Positions 20,532 through 28,520 of a stretch of DNA of 64,000 nucleotides are shown here, piece by piece. The translations under genes were made by a program, and so were the position numbers. Position 1 is the first letter of the stretch. Every line of letters starts with the position of its first letter. The DNA is from Desulfoluna spongiiphila (GTDB lineage Bacteria > Desulfobacterota > Desulfobacteria > Desulfobacterales > Desulfolunaceae): assembly GCF_900101345.1 (NCBI RefSeq), contig NZ_FMUX01000014.1, positions 105,747-169,746 of the forward strand, written 5' to 3'. A model generated the notes under the pieces. That model was not told where the DNA came from, searched no databases, and saw only the letters and a list, made by a program, of their open reading frames with translations.

Positions 20532-20845
20532 CATAGGGCGGCCAACCCGGGCAGTGCGCCGCAACGGTTCAGGACCCTGCTGGTGAGGCAGGGGGTGGCG
20601 ACACCACACTCAGAAGGCTTGACCCCCGGCTGTTTTCGGCCTGAAGAAAATAACCTGTCCCTATTCCTTCCATCGGTATCATTTGAATCCCTGAAGGTGT
20701 GTTGAAAGTAAACCTGTCCCCTACTTCCTACTCCTACTTCCCCCTACTCCAAAAAATAAAAAATGAACCTGTCCCCAAAAACAGTCCCCAAAAACAAAAA
20801 AATAGTTTCCAAAAACCAAAAAATGCGTACGTCGTACGTAGGCCC
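20532..20845. other. Convergent intergenic region with RAYT-type motifs
   Basis: AACCTGTCCC occurs at 20652, 20711 and 20766, each in the same orientation as the 19739 copy, inside A/C-rich low-complexity sequence with short CCTACT and CCAAAAAC repeats. It separates the phosphoesterase gene from the convergent sigma-54 regulator gene. No gene seen. Confidence 0.6.
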
Positions 20846-22246
20846 TCAGGGCTTATCAAGGGGGATCCCCCACTGCTTCATGCGTTTCCAGACGGCCGTT
20901 CTGCTGATGCCGAGTCGTCTTGCCGCCTCGGCCTTGTTCCAGTTGGATTCATGGAGGCGGGTTGTCAGGAGCTCCCGGGTCAGGGGGGCGGGCTTGCCCT
21001 TGGGCACCGCGGTCAGGACGGGGGCAGGGCCTGGAGCGGGGTAGGCTGTTTCCCTGATCTCAAGGGGCAGGTGGTCGGGGAGGATGGTGTGGGTGTTGCA
21101 GAGGACAAAGGCGTGTTCGATGGCGTTTTCAAGCTCACGGACATTGCCGGGCCAGTGGTAGTCCATAAGCCGCTGCATGGCCGTCGGGGAGATCTTTCGG
21201 ATGCTTTTTTCCGTCTCGGTGTTGAGCCGGTCGCAGAAGTGGCGCACCAGCAGGGGGATATCGGTTTTTCGGTCCCTTAACGGCGGCACACCGATGGGAA
21301 AGACCTTGAGCCGATAGTAGAGGTCTTCCCGGAACTTGCCTTCCCTCACAAGGGTATAGAGATCCCGGTGGGTTGCCGTGATGACCCGGATGTCCAGCTT
21401 GCGTTGCCGGGACTCCCCGATGCGTTCGATGGTGCGCTCCTGAAGGACCCTGAGGAGCTTCACCTGCACCAGGGGGCTCAACTCCCCGATCTCGTCGAGG
21501 AATACCGTGCCGTGGTTTGCCTTTTCCAGGCGGCCGATGCGATCTGTGGACGCCCCGGTAAAGGCCCCCTTTGCGTGGCCGAAGAGTTCGCTCTCCAGAA
21601 GGGATTCGGACAGTGCCGAGCAGTTCACGATGATAAAGGGCTCCCTGGCCCGTTCCGAGTTGTAGTGGATCGCCCCTGCCACCAGCTCTTTGCCGGTGCC
21701 GCTCTCCCCCTGGATGAGGATGGTGGCCTGGCTTGCCGCCGTGGCCTTGATGGCCATGAACACAGCCTGCATGCAGTCGCTTTTTCCGATGATCCGGTCC
21801 AGGCGGTGCCTTTCGCCCAGCCTACGGGTGGCCTCCTCAAGGGTCATTTTTGCCTTCTCAAGATCGGTGAGGTCCGTGATGGCCTCCACGACCCCGATCA
21901 CCTCCCCGTGTGCATCTTTTATCGCCGTGGCGTTTTTTATGGCCGGGATGTCGTGGCCGTCTTTGTGCTTGAGAAAACACTCCCGGGCGCCTGTGGAAGC
22001 GCCATCCAGAATTCCGCAACGGGTCGGGTCACCGGTTCCCAGGACCCCGAGGCAGGTGGAGATCCGCAGAAGGCTGCAGGTCTTGCCGAGGGCCTCTGCG
22101 GCCGTGAACCCGGTGATCTGCTCCATGGACTTGCTCCAGAAGGTGATCTCTCCGTTGATATCCAGGGTAAACACGCCGTCGGCGATGGTGTCGATGATCT
22201 GCCTCAATGCCGGGTGATCGTTCATTTCACAGAGTAAGCTCTTCAT
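20846..22246 (-). CDS. Sigma-54-dependent transcriptional activator with PAS sensor domain
   Basis: A 466-aa enhancer-binding protein. An N-terminal PAS domain (about 10-130) contains a Cys-rich loop (TCSLLRISTC and RCGILDG), which could sense redox state or metal. The AAA+ domain has Walker A GESGTGKE near residue 180, the sigma-54 contact loop GAFTGA, and GTVFLDEIGEL. A C-terminal Fis-type helix-turn-helix reads NKAEAARRLGISRTAVWKR. GGAG lies 8 nt before ATG 22246; the frame is open further back into a repeat. It faces the flavodoxin gene across 467 bp that contain an exact -24/-12 promoter and repeated motifs, so that gene is its probable target. Confidence 0.92.
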   Translation of the reverse strand: MKSLLCEMNDHPALRQIIDTIADGVFTLDINGEITFWSKSMEQITGFTAAEALGKTCSLLRISTCLGVLGTGDPTRCGILDGASTGARECFLKHKDGHDIPAIKNATAIKDAHGEVIGVVEAITDLTDLEKAKMTLEEATRRLGERHRLDRIIGKSDCMQAVFMAIKATAASQATILIQGESGTGKELVAGAIHYNSERAREPFIIVNCSALSESLLESELFGHAKGAFTGASTDRIGRLEKANHGTVFLDEIGELSPLVQVKLLRVLQERTIERIGESRQRKLDIRVITATHRDLYTLVREGKFREDLYYRLKVFPIGVPPLRDRKTDIPLLVRHFCDRLNTETEKSIRKISPTAMQRLMDYHWPGNVRELENAIEHAFVLCNTHTILPDHLPLEIRETAYPAPGPAPVLTAVPKGKPAPLTRELLTTRLHESNWNKAEAARRLGISRTAVWKRMKQWGIPLDKP

Positions 22247-22293
22247 GGCAGTGCTCCTGGTCAGGATAAAAAAGAGAGGAAACGATTCAGTTT

Positions 22294-22321
22294 GTGCCTC
22301 CGGCGGCCCTGCCGGAGGCAC
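22294..22321. repeat. Left-terminus hairpin of the type I repeat
   Basis: GTGCCTCCGGC and GCCGGAGGCAC form a perfect 11-bp stem around GGCCCT. It matches the left end of the type I repeat with the rest missing. It lies about 48 bp upstream of the sigma-54 regulator start, in its leader. Confidence 0.7.
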
Positions 22322-22360
22322 AGGTGCATCGTTGCAAAGGGGAAAGCGTGTGTGCCAATG

Positions 22361-22495
22361 CGTTAACCTGAACGTTACTGTCTGGTAACGGTTTGTGCAA
22401 GGATTTCATGGCTTTTTTTATAGGAATAAGGGCGTATCAGCTTAACAGGTAACGGTGTTGGGTTAACGCTTGTCTGGTTCGGGTAAACGTTAACC
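22361..22495. promoter_or_regulatory. Candidate activator-binding sites (repeated CGTTAACC / GGTAACG)
   Basis: CGTTAACC followed by CGTTAC at 22361-22377, GGTAACGG at 22384, GGTAACGG followed by GGTTAACG at 22448-22468, and CGTTAACC at 22488-22495. The half-sites recur in both orientations about 85-230 bp upstream of the -24/-12 promoter, the usual position for enhancer sites of sigma-54 activators. Confidence 0.6.
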
Positions 22496-22579
22496 TGTTG
22501 CGCTTTTGCGGTGTTCTGAATGTGTTATATGGCAGAATTGTTTTGCTTTTTCAGTGTGTTGGGAGCTGTGGTCGCTGTG

Positions 22580-22595
22580 TGGCACATCGGTTGCA
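22580..22595 (+). promoter_or_regulatory. Sigma-54 (-24/-12) promoter for the flavodoxin gene
   Basis: TGGCAC, five bases, TTGCA: an exact match to the sigma-54 consensus with correct GG-to-GC spacing. It lies about 118 bp before the flavodoxin ATG on the same strand and opposite a sigma-54 activator gene. Confidence 0.82.
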
Positions 22596-22713
22596 AAGGT
22601 AAGACGGGACAATGTGAGAAGGGTGTCGGGAAACGGCTGGTTCGGCTCGTCTGCCTTGATACTATGCCATTTTCGGCATCTTGACCTGACTTTACCATGC
22701 GAAGGAGATACCG

Positions 22714-23259
22714 ATGAAATCACTTATTCTCTATGACTCCATGGGGGGCAATACCGCCATGGTTGCCGAGACCATTCAACACGCCCTTACCGCCAAGTCC
22801 ATGGCTCCGAATCTGGTCAAGGTCGACAAGGAGCTCAGCATCGATCTGTTTGACTACGACCTTGTGTTTATCGGGTCCCCTGTCATTGACTGGTTACCCA
22901 CCAAGACCTTGATGGATTTTGTGAAAAGAAAAATGAAGGAGTACAACAACCAGGGGCGGGTGACGCCCTCATCTCCCCTCATCCCGGGGAAGTTCGGGAT
23001 CAGTTTCGGAACCTATGCCGGGCCCCATATCGGAGAGAAAGAGGCCCGCCCCATGACGATGTGGCTCGATTCCTTTCTTGAGCACCTGGGGTACGCCGCC
23101 CTTGACCAGTGGCTCGTTGTTGGAAAGCATCACCACAAGCCGGATATCAACCGAAACGGACGTCTCGGAAACATCGAGGACCGGCCCAATACCACAGACC
23201 TTTCAGCCATTGAAAACAGGGTCACCGGTCTCGTGGATTCATTAATCGCCTGGAACTGA
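22714..23259 (+). CDS. Flavodoxin-like protein
   Basis: A 181-aa protein with the flavodoxin FMN phosphate loop at the N terminus (LILYDSMGGNTAMVAE), followed by FIGSPVIDWLPTK and GISFGTYAG, the regions that form the isoalloxazine pocket. It is longer than classical flavodoxins and is probably a soluble electron carrier or flavodoxin-family oxidoreductase. GAAGGAGA precedes ATG 22714. It sits behind the only exact sigma-54 promoter seen, opposite the activator gene, so expression should respond to whatever the PAS domain senses. A methyltransferase gene follows 76 bp downstream. Confidence 0.83.
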   Translation: MKSLILYDSMGGNTAMVAETIQHALTAKSMAPNLVKVDKELSIDLFDYDLVFIGSPVIDWLPTKTLMDFVKRKMKEYNNQGRVTPSSPLIPGKFGISFGTYAGPHIGEKEARPMTMWLDSFLEHLGYAALDQWLVVGKHHHKPDINRNGRLGNIEDRPNTTDLSAIENRVTGLVDSLIAWN

Positions 23260-23335
23260 CCTGCACGGGCCGGGGCAACACGAATCCTGCCGTGCGGTAT
23301 GGCACCTGTCCGAACTTGAAAAGGGAGAAAATCCA

Positions 23336-24169
23336 ATGACAGCACCAGAGAAAAAAGCAAATAGTGCCCCTGAGTACTGGGATGAGAAGGCCGATTTTTT
23401 TGCATCAGATGAACGGCGTCGGCGAATCCGGAGGTTGGCGGATCTTTATGAGACAAGCTGCTGGAGGTATATCGAACCGGTGCTTCCTTCCAAGGAGACC
23501 GGCATTGTCCTGGAAGCCGGGTGCGGTACCGGCCGGTGGGTTTATCACCTGGCGCCCTTGGGGTATCGCTTGGATCTCCTGGATTTTTCGGGTGAGATGA
23601 TTCGTCATGCCGAGGCTAAGGTCACCCGGCAGGGCCTGGATGAAAGCGTCAGAGGGTATCATGTGCAGGACCTGTGCGATATGAGTGCGCTCCCGGATAA
23701 CGGCTATGATCTGGTGCTCTCCCTGGGCATGCCTCTCTCCCTGTGCGACGACCCCGAGCAAGCCGCAGCGGAAATATTCAGGATCACCAAACCGGGGGGC
23801 TGGGTGATATGCGACGCCATGAATCGTTACCGAACGGCCCTTGATATGGCCCGGAAAAACAACATGACCCAACTGTTCAATGCCCTCAATCAGGGCAAGG
23901 TTGTCGCGGAGTCCGGGCTGACTCATCACTGCTTCAGCCCGGATGAACTCGAACTGCTGTTTCTTGGCCAGGGGTTTGCCTCCTGTCAGCTCGCGGCGAT
24001 CACGCCATTTTTTGACGTCCCGCCCTTAAAGGATCAGGTGGCTCTCTTGGATGATGACACCCTGTTCAATCAGGTCGCCAATCTCTTTCAGGCGGTATCG
24101 GAGGATCCCGGTGTGATCGGGGTGTCGAGTCGACTCCTCATCGTCACCCAGAAGCCGGAGGCCCTTTAA
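23336..24169 (+). CDS. Class I SAM-dependent methyltransferase
   Basis: A 277-aa Rossmann methyltransferase. Motif I is VLEAGCGTGRWVYHL (about 58-72), followed by LDLLDFSGEMIRHAEAK (acidic residue binding the SAM ribose) and DLVLSLGMPLSLCDD in the motif IV region. The substrate is unknown. Its neighbours (flavodoxin, gamma-carbonic-anhydrase-like protein) share strand and spacing, so it may belong to the same sigma-54 transcript. AAGGGAGA lies before ATG 23336. Confidence 0.85.
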   Translation: MTAPEKKANSAPEYWDEKADFFASDERRRRIRRLADLYETSCWRYIEPVLPSKETGIVLEAGCGTGRWVYHLAPLGYRLDLLDFSGEMIRHAEAKVTRQGLDESVRGYHVQDLCDMSALPDNGYDLVLSLGMPLSLCDDPEQAAAEIFRITKPGGWVICDAMNRYRTALDMARKNNMTQLFNALNQGKVVAESGLTHHCFSPDELELLFLGQGFASCQLAAITPFFDVPPLKDQVALLDDDTLFNQVANLFQAVSEDPGVIGVSSRLLIVTQKPEAL

Positions 24170-24383
24170 AAAAGATACGGAGATGATACAGAAGGCCTTT
24201 CGTGTTTCCGGGCCGGGCGCCAGGGGCAGCGGCGGGCTTTTTGTTGATTTGGTGGGGGAACTATGTTTTTTTGAGTGGGATTGGCAAGCCTGACGTCAAG
24301 GCAGGGCTTGTCCGTTCTTTTATGGAAGTCAGATTCTTTTTTAAGCTTTTTAACCCATGCGTTTTTCAACGTAAGGAGTTCCA

Positions 24384-24911
24384 ATGCTCTACAGATTCGA
24401 CGGAAAACAGCCCACCGTGGGGAAAGATACCTACGTCAGTGAGCTGGCAAGCGTCATCGGTGATGTGGTGATCGGAGACAACTGCTACATCGGCCACGGG
24501 GCCATTGTCAGGGGGGACTACGGCAGGATTGAAATCGGAGACGGCACCGCCGTGGAAGAGGGGGTGATCATTCACGCGCCCCCAGGTGCCGTGAACCGCA
24601 TCGGTACCCGCGTTACCCTGGGGCACAACGCGGTAATCCACGGAAAATCCATCGGAGACGGGGCCGTCATCGGCATGGGGGCCGTGCTCAGCATCCTCTC
24701 GGACGTGGGCACGGGGGCCATCGTGGCCGAAGGCGGCATCGTCAAGGCGAATCAGGTGATCCCGGAGTATGTGGTTGCCGCCGGGAACCCTGCAAAGGTG
24801 ATCCGCGATGTGTCGGCGGACGACAAAGCCCTCTGGGATTTCGGCAAACAGATCTACATCGACCTTGCCCAAAAATACCTGGACGAGGGGATGGAACCGG
24901 TGCCTGTGTGA
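24384..24911 (+). CDS. Gamma-class carbonic anhydrase family protein (hexapeptide repeat)
   Basis: A 175-aa left-handed beta-helix protein with hexapeptide repeats (VIGDVV, VIGDNC, IEIGDG and so on) and a C-terminal helix. Metal-ligand positions include His in IGHGAIVRGDYG and LGHNAVIHG, the arrangement of the YrdA/PaaY/CaiE group. Some members have zinc- or iron-dependent carbonic anhydrase activity; many have unknown roles. AAGGAG precedes ATG 24384. It is third in a same-strand row after the flavodoxin and methyltransferase genes, separated by 214 bp. Confidence 0.85.
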   Translation: MLYRFDGKQPTVGKDTYVSELASVIGDVVIGDNCYIGHGAIVRGDYGRIEIGDGTAVEEGVIIHAPPGAVNRIGTRVTLGHNAVIHGKSIGDGAVIGMGAVLSILSDVGTGAIVAEGGIVKANQVIPEYVVAAGNPAKVIRDVSADDKALWDFGKQIYIDLAQKYLDEGMEPVPV

Positions 24912-24932
24912 ACAAGCCGTCGGTTTCCAACG

Positions 24933-25814
24933 CTAACGCACCTGCCAGTGCCCGTCCGAGTCCAGGCAGATGGTCCTGACGTTTTTCTCCTTTTTCCCGG
25001 ATCTCGGTTTGAGGTCAAACTGCAGATCGACACAGGAGGTCCCGGCGTCTTCGAAGGTCCTCACAACCGAGACTTTGCCGCTGTTTTTCGACCTGGAATT
25101 GGACCACTTCACGGATTTTTGGTCCAGGTCTTGAAGAAGGGCGGTGGCGGCTTCCACGATCTTTTCCTCGTCTTCCTTCGTCACCCCCTTGGTGGAGAAC
25201 AGGGAGCCGGAGATGCTCTTACCCGCATCTTTGAGGAGTCTGTACGGCGAGGTGATGACCCCTTTGAACACACCGGTGACGGCATCCTGGGAGGCCCTTC
25301 CGACAATGCTCTCGGCATCGGCCACGATGCCTTCCACCCGGGTGAGGATGCCGGGGATGTCCTTGCGGATGGCCTCGGCCTCCCCTAAGGCCCTGTCGAC
25401 CCGGGGCAGGACTTCGTCCATCTGGTGAGTGACGGTGTTCACCGTGTCGGTGATCAGGGGCAGTTGCTTTTCCAACTCAGCGACCTGGGCCTGGATGGCA
25501 TCGACTCGGGTCAGGATGGACGGGAGGGCCTCTCGGAGCTGTTCCACCTCGGAGAGGATCGGCGGGATGGTCTCCCGGATTTTCCCCACCTCCGTCAGGA
25601 TTGCCGGCACGGTTTCCCTTATGTTTCCTACCTCTGTAACGATGGGAGGGATCTCATCGGTGATCAGGGGAACGGTGGCTACGATGTCGTCGACCCGGGT
25701 CATCACCCCCGGCACCTCCCGGGTGACGCCTTGAATGCTGTATGCCAGCCAGGCCAGAGATCCCGCAAGCAGGGCAATGGACAAGGCCATGGCGGCTGTG
25801 AGGATGTTCTTCAT
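24933..25814 (-). CDS. Membrane-anchored protein with 14-residue proline-initiated repeats
   Basis: A 293-aa protein of no family I recognise. Residues 5-27 form one membrane span or signal anchor. From residue 56 four 14-residue units run without a gap (PPIVTEVGNIRETV, PAILTEVGKIRETI, PPILSEVEQLREAL, PSILTRVDAIQAQV), with related units at 35-48 and again after 150. Each starts with Pro and has hydrophobics in a coiled-coil-like pattern. A basic C-terminal region (about 235-293) ends CLDSDGHWQVR and recalls small envelope surface-antigen domains. It is probably periplasmic, anchored in the inner membrane. AAAGG precedes ATG 25814. Confidence 0.72.
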   Translation of the reverse strand: MKNILTAAMALSIALLAGSLAWLAYSIQGVTREVPGVMTRVDDIVATVPLITDEIPPIVTEVGNIRETVPAILTEVGKIRETIPPILSEVEQLREALPSILTRVDAIQAQVAELEKQLPLITDTVNTVTHQMDEVLPRVDRALGEAEAIRKDIPGILTRVEGIVADAESIVGRASQDAVTGVFKGVITSPYRLLKDAGKSISGSLFSTKGVTKEDEEKIVEAATALLQDLDQKSVKWSNSRSKNSGKVSVVRTFEDAGTSCVDLQFDLKPRSGKKEKNVRTICLDSDGHWQVR

Positions 25815-25858
25815 GGGTCGCCTTTCTGGGGTTGGGATGTTTGCTGGTTTATGGGGCT

Positions 25859-26045
25859 GCCTCCGGCGGCCCTGCCGGGGGCTAAGCTTTTAAAAAGTTG
25901 AATAAACAGATTCAGTTTATTCCGAATCAATAGCGAATGCGATTTTCCCTGAGGAACGAAGGGGAAAGCGCATTCGCTACCTGCTTTCGAGGTGGCACAC
26001 CTCGCCGCCGGAGGCCTTCTTCCATCCCCTTTAACCATAGAAGGC
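25859..26045 (+). repeat. Type I hairpin repeat with distal box
   Basis: Full copy with both termini (25859; 26004-26015). The central stem arm GCGAATGCGATTTTCCC pairs almost fully with GGGGAAAGCGCATTCGC around TGAGGAACGAA. It has the terminal hairpin CGAGGTGGCACACCTCG. The distal box CTTTAACCATAGAAGGC ends at 26045. It lies between two minus-strand genes. Confidence 0.9.
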
Positions 26046-26058
26046 ATGTTTTTATCTT

Positions 26059-27180
26059 TTAAAACACCCGGTCCACAAGCCGTTTGCCGCTCTGCAGCCA
26101 GGCTCCGATGCGGGTGTCCACGGCTTCCAGGGCCGCATGGGGGCAGACCTCCACGCAGCAGTAGCACCGGATGCATGTTTCAAGGTTGAAGGCCACGGCC
26201 TCGGGGGTCTCGGTGATGGCGTTGACCGGGCAGTAGGTGAGGCAGTGATTGCATTTTTGGCAGGTTGCCGGGTTCACCACGGGGCGCTGGACCATGTGCT
26301 TCCGGATGAGGTGTTTCAGAAACGAGGGGCCGAAGGTCACCGGGCTCTGGGTGGGCAGTTTGAAGTCTTTGAAGACCGTTTCCGGCACAGGTTGGGGCGG
26401 GATGATCGTCAGGTGTCCCAGGGCAAGGGCCGCGGCCAGGGTGGGCAGGTCCTCGGGGGCAAGGCCTGCCATGCGGGCGCAGGCGGCGTCGACCCCGTGA
26501 ATGTTTGCCCCTGCCACCAGGGCGCCCATGGGCCTGGGGGTCCCGTTTTTACCGGGGCCCTGGCCTTCGAGGCCTGTGACGGCGTCCACGAGGGTGACCG
26601 TGGGCCGGATCGCTTCGGCGATACCCACCAGGAGCTTGGCGAATTGTTCCCTCTGGATACCGGCCCGTGCGTGCCACTTGGGCTTTTCAAAACCCACCAC
26701 GCACCCGAAGAGGTTCTTGACGCCCAGGGTGAGGGTCATCATGGCGTGGGTCTTGAACTTGGGCAGGTTGATGACGGTGGGGATTCCCAGGGCCTCCCGG
26801 GCCAGGCCGATGGTGCCGAAGGGGGCCCCGATATCTACGGGGTCGGCCGTCTGAAAGCTCCGCAACTCGTAGGGCATCCCCTTTAATGCCTCTTCAAATC
26901 CCCCCACCCTCCAGATTTTTTCCACACTTCCCACGGCCGGGCTGTCGGCGATGAGGGGCCTTCCTCCCCGGTCCAGCACCCATGCGGCCGCGGCACGCAC
27001 CACCAGCGGGTGAGTGAGGATGGCCTTTTCCGGAGGTGCGGCCAGCAGGAGGTTGGGCTTGATGAGGACCTGTTCGCAGGCGCTCAGGGGCTTGGGCATG
27101 TGGCGGTCCAGGAGATCTCCTGCCTGGCGGGTGAGCAGGGCCTTGTCGTAGGCGGAATCGACGATTTCAGGGGTGGTCAT
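26059..27180 (-). CDS. DUF362 domain protein with two [4Fe-4S] ferredoxin motifs
   Basis: A 373-aa cytoplasmic protein. A DUF362 domain occupies about 1-285 (LIKPNLL, INLPKFKTHAMMTLTLGVKNLFG). A C-terminal bacterial ferredoxin module follows with CQKCNHCLTYCP and CIRCYCCVEVCP, each ligating a [4Fe-4S] cluster. The family is common in strict anaerobes; the function is unproven but redox-linked. GGAGGG precedes ATG 27180. It is divergent from the TSUP permease gene. Confidence 0.87.
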   Translation of the reverse strand: MTTPEIVDSAYDKALLTRQAGDLLDRHMPKPLSACEQVLIKPNLLLAAPPEKAILTHPLVVRAAAAWVLDRGGRPLIADSPAVGSVEKIWRVGGFEEALKGMPYELRSFQTADPVDIGAPFGTIGLAREALGIPTVINLPKFKTHAMMTLTLGVKNLFGCVVGFEKPKWHARAGIQREQFAKLLVGIAEAIRPTVTLVDAVTGLEGQGPGKNGTPRPMGALVAGANIHGVDAACARMAGLAPEDLPTLAAALALGHLTIIPPQPVPETVFKDFKLPTQSPVTFGPSFLKHLIRKHMVQRPVVNPATCQKCNHCLTYCPVNAITETPEAVAFNLETCIRCYCCVEVCPHAALEAVDTRIGAWLQSGKRLVDRVF

Positions 27181-27390
27181 GGGCCCTCCGGGGATGGGTG
27201 ATCAATCGTGTCGAACACGATATCATAATTACATAAAATAGGTTATGAAATATTGACAGTCCAGAGGACCAGGTGGTAGTGTTTTCTCCCTTTCTGTTAC
27301 GGAAAAAGAGCGGTTTGGGGCCTGGAAATGTGTACGTGGGGATTGTCCGCTTTTCCGAGGCCCGGTGGTAGACAAAAGGAGACTCGGTAC

Positions 27391-28119
27391 GTGTTTGAAC
27401 AGCCTGAACTCTGGCAAATCCTGGCCGCCAATGTGGCCGTGGCCTTCGGGGCCTTTATCCAAAGCGGCACCGGTTTCGGCATGGGGCTTTTGTGCGTGCC
27501 CATTCTTACCCTTATCCATCCCGTCTTTGCGCCGGGTTCCTTTCTTCTGGCCAGCATGTTCCAAAACAGCGTCATGGTCGTTAGAAACCGCAGGGGGCTT
27601 CGAACCGACTGGCTGACGTCGATCCTTCCCGGTATTGTCATGGGCTCGGTTGTTGCCTATTTCGTCCTGAAAAACCTGAAAGGGCCGGGGGTTGAGCTGG
27701 CCATCGGGTTTACCATTCTCCTTGCCGTGGCCATGAGCGCCATCGGCTTTCGCATGGCCTTGGGTCGCAAAACCCTTGTGGGCGGAGGTGCTGTGGCCGG
27801 CATGATGTCCACCGTGGCCGGTGTGCCCGGTCCGCCCCTGATCCTCCTGCTTCAGAACGAGCCCGGTGTCCAGATCCGGGCCAACCTCGGCATCACCTTC
27901 ATGTCGGGGAGCTTTGCCTCCATCGTGGCCTTCTACTTCGCCGGTCGCTTTGGCGTCCTCCATGCCCTCCTCGGGGTGTCGCTCCTTCCCGGGATCCTGA
28001 CGGGGAGCCTCCTTGCCGGACCCTTTGCCCGCTTTCTGGACCGCGCCTTCCTGCGGCCCGCCCTCCTTGTGCTGGTCAGCTTCGGCGGCTTGGCCCTGAT
28101 TCTGAGAAATGTACTTTAA
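27391..28119 (+). CDS. TauE/SafE (TSUP) family membrane permease, GTG start
   Basis: About 242 aa with seven to eight hydrophobic helices arranged as two related halves (GAFIQSGTGFGMGLL and GMMSTVAGVPGPPLILLL), the TSUP signature. The family moves sulfite, sulfonates or other organic anions across the inner membrane; in a sulfate reducer a sulfur anion is plausible but not shown. The frame opens at 27328, but AAAGGAG (27375-27381) fits a GTG start at 27391, giving VFEQPELWQ just before helix 1. Confidence 0.85.
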   Translation: MFEQPELWQILAANVAVAFGAFIQSGTGFGMGLLCVPILTLIHPVFAPGSFLLASMFQNSVMVVRNRRGLRTDWLTSILPGIVMGSVVAYFVLKNLKGPGVELAIGFTILLAVAMSAIGFRMALGRKTLVGGGAVAGMMSTVAGVPGPPLILLLQNEPGVQIRANLGITFMSGSFASIVAFYFAGRFGVLHALLGVSLLPGILTGSLLAGPFARFLDRAFLRPALLVLVSFGGLALILRNVL

Positions 28120-28142
28120 AACGTTGTTATTTGACTTAAAAA

Positions 28143-28267
28143 GCCTCCGGCGGCCCTGCCGGGGGCTAAACTTTTAAAAAGTTTAATAAACAGGTTTTAA
28201 AATCACATCTGTAACCTGCTTTCAAGGTGTTTTAGCCTGAGTGGCTTCGCACCCTTGCCGCCGGAGT
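28143..28267 (+). repeat. Type I hairpin repeat lacking the central stem
   Basis: The left terminus and ACTTTTAAAAAGT palindrome are intact. The GAGGAACGA stem-loop is deleted, and a variant terminal hairpin region (CAAGGTG to CACCCTTG) leads to TTGCCGCCGGAG. An internal deletion derivative just after the TSUP gene. Confidence 0.75.
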
Positions 28268-28320
28268 TATGCTGGTTAAAGTCAAGCGAATTCCAAATGT
28301 TCTTTATCGTGTTTCCAGAA

Positions 28321-28516
28321 GAATGAAATGGGGCTTTCCTGCAAAAACAGTTGCCACATGTCACACATCATGCGAATGCCCGGAGAGCGCTTGCATAATG
28401 GCTGCCTCCATGCATTCGCCATAGGGTTTCAAGGTGCCCCCACCTTGCCGCCGGAGGCATCTTTTTGGTTTTTACTCTGCCCCTGTCGTCCATCCGACTT
28501 TAACCATAGAAGGCGT
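28321..28516 (+). repeat. Type II hairpin repeat with type I right terminus and distal box
   Basis: Starts GAATGAAATGGGG, contains paired ends GCGAATGC and GCATTCGC around a different interior, then GGGTTTCAAGGTG, loop and CACCTTG, and ends GCCGCCGGAGGC at 28458. CTTTAACCATAGAAGGC follows near 28499. Two further copies lie at 56047 and 59973 in reverse orientation. Confidence 0.75.
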
Positions 28517-28520
28517 ATTT

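Noticed and set aside
27229..27963. 244-codon minus-strand open frame
   Set aside because: Low-complexity His/Gly-rich shadow of the TSUP permease gene.
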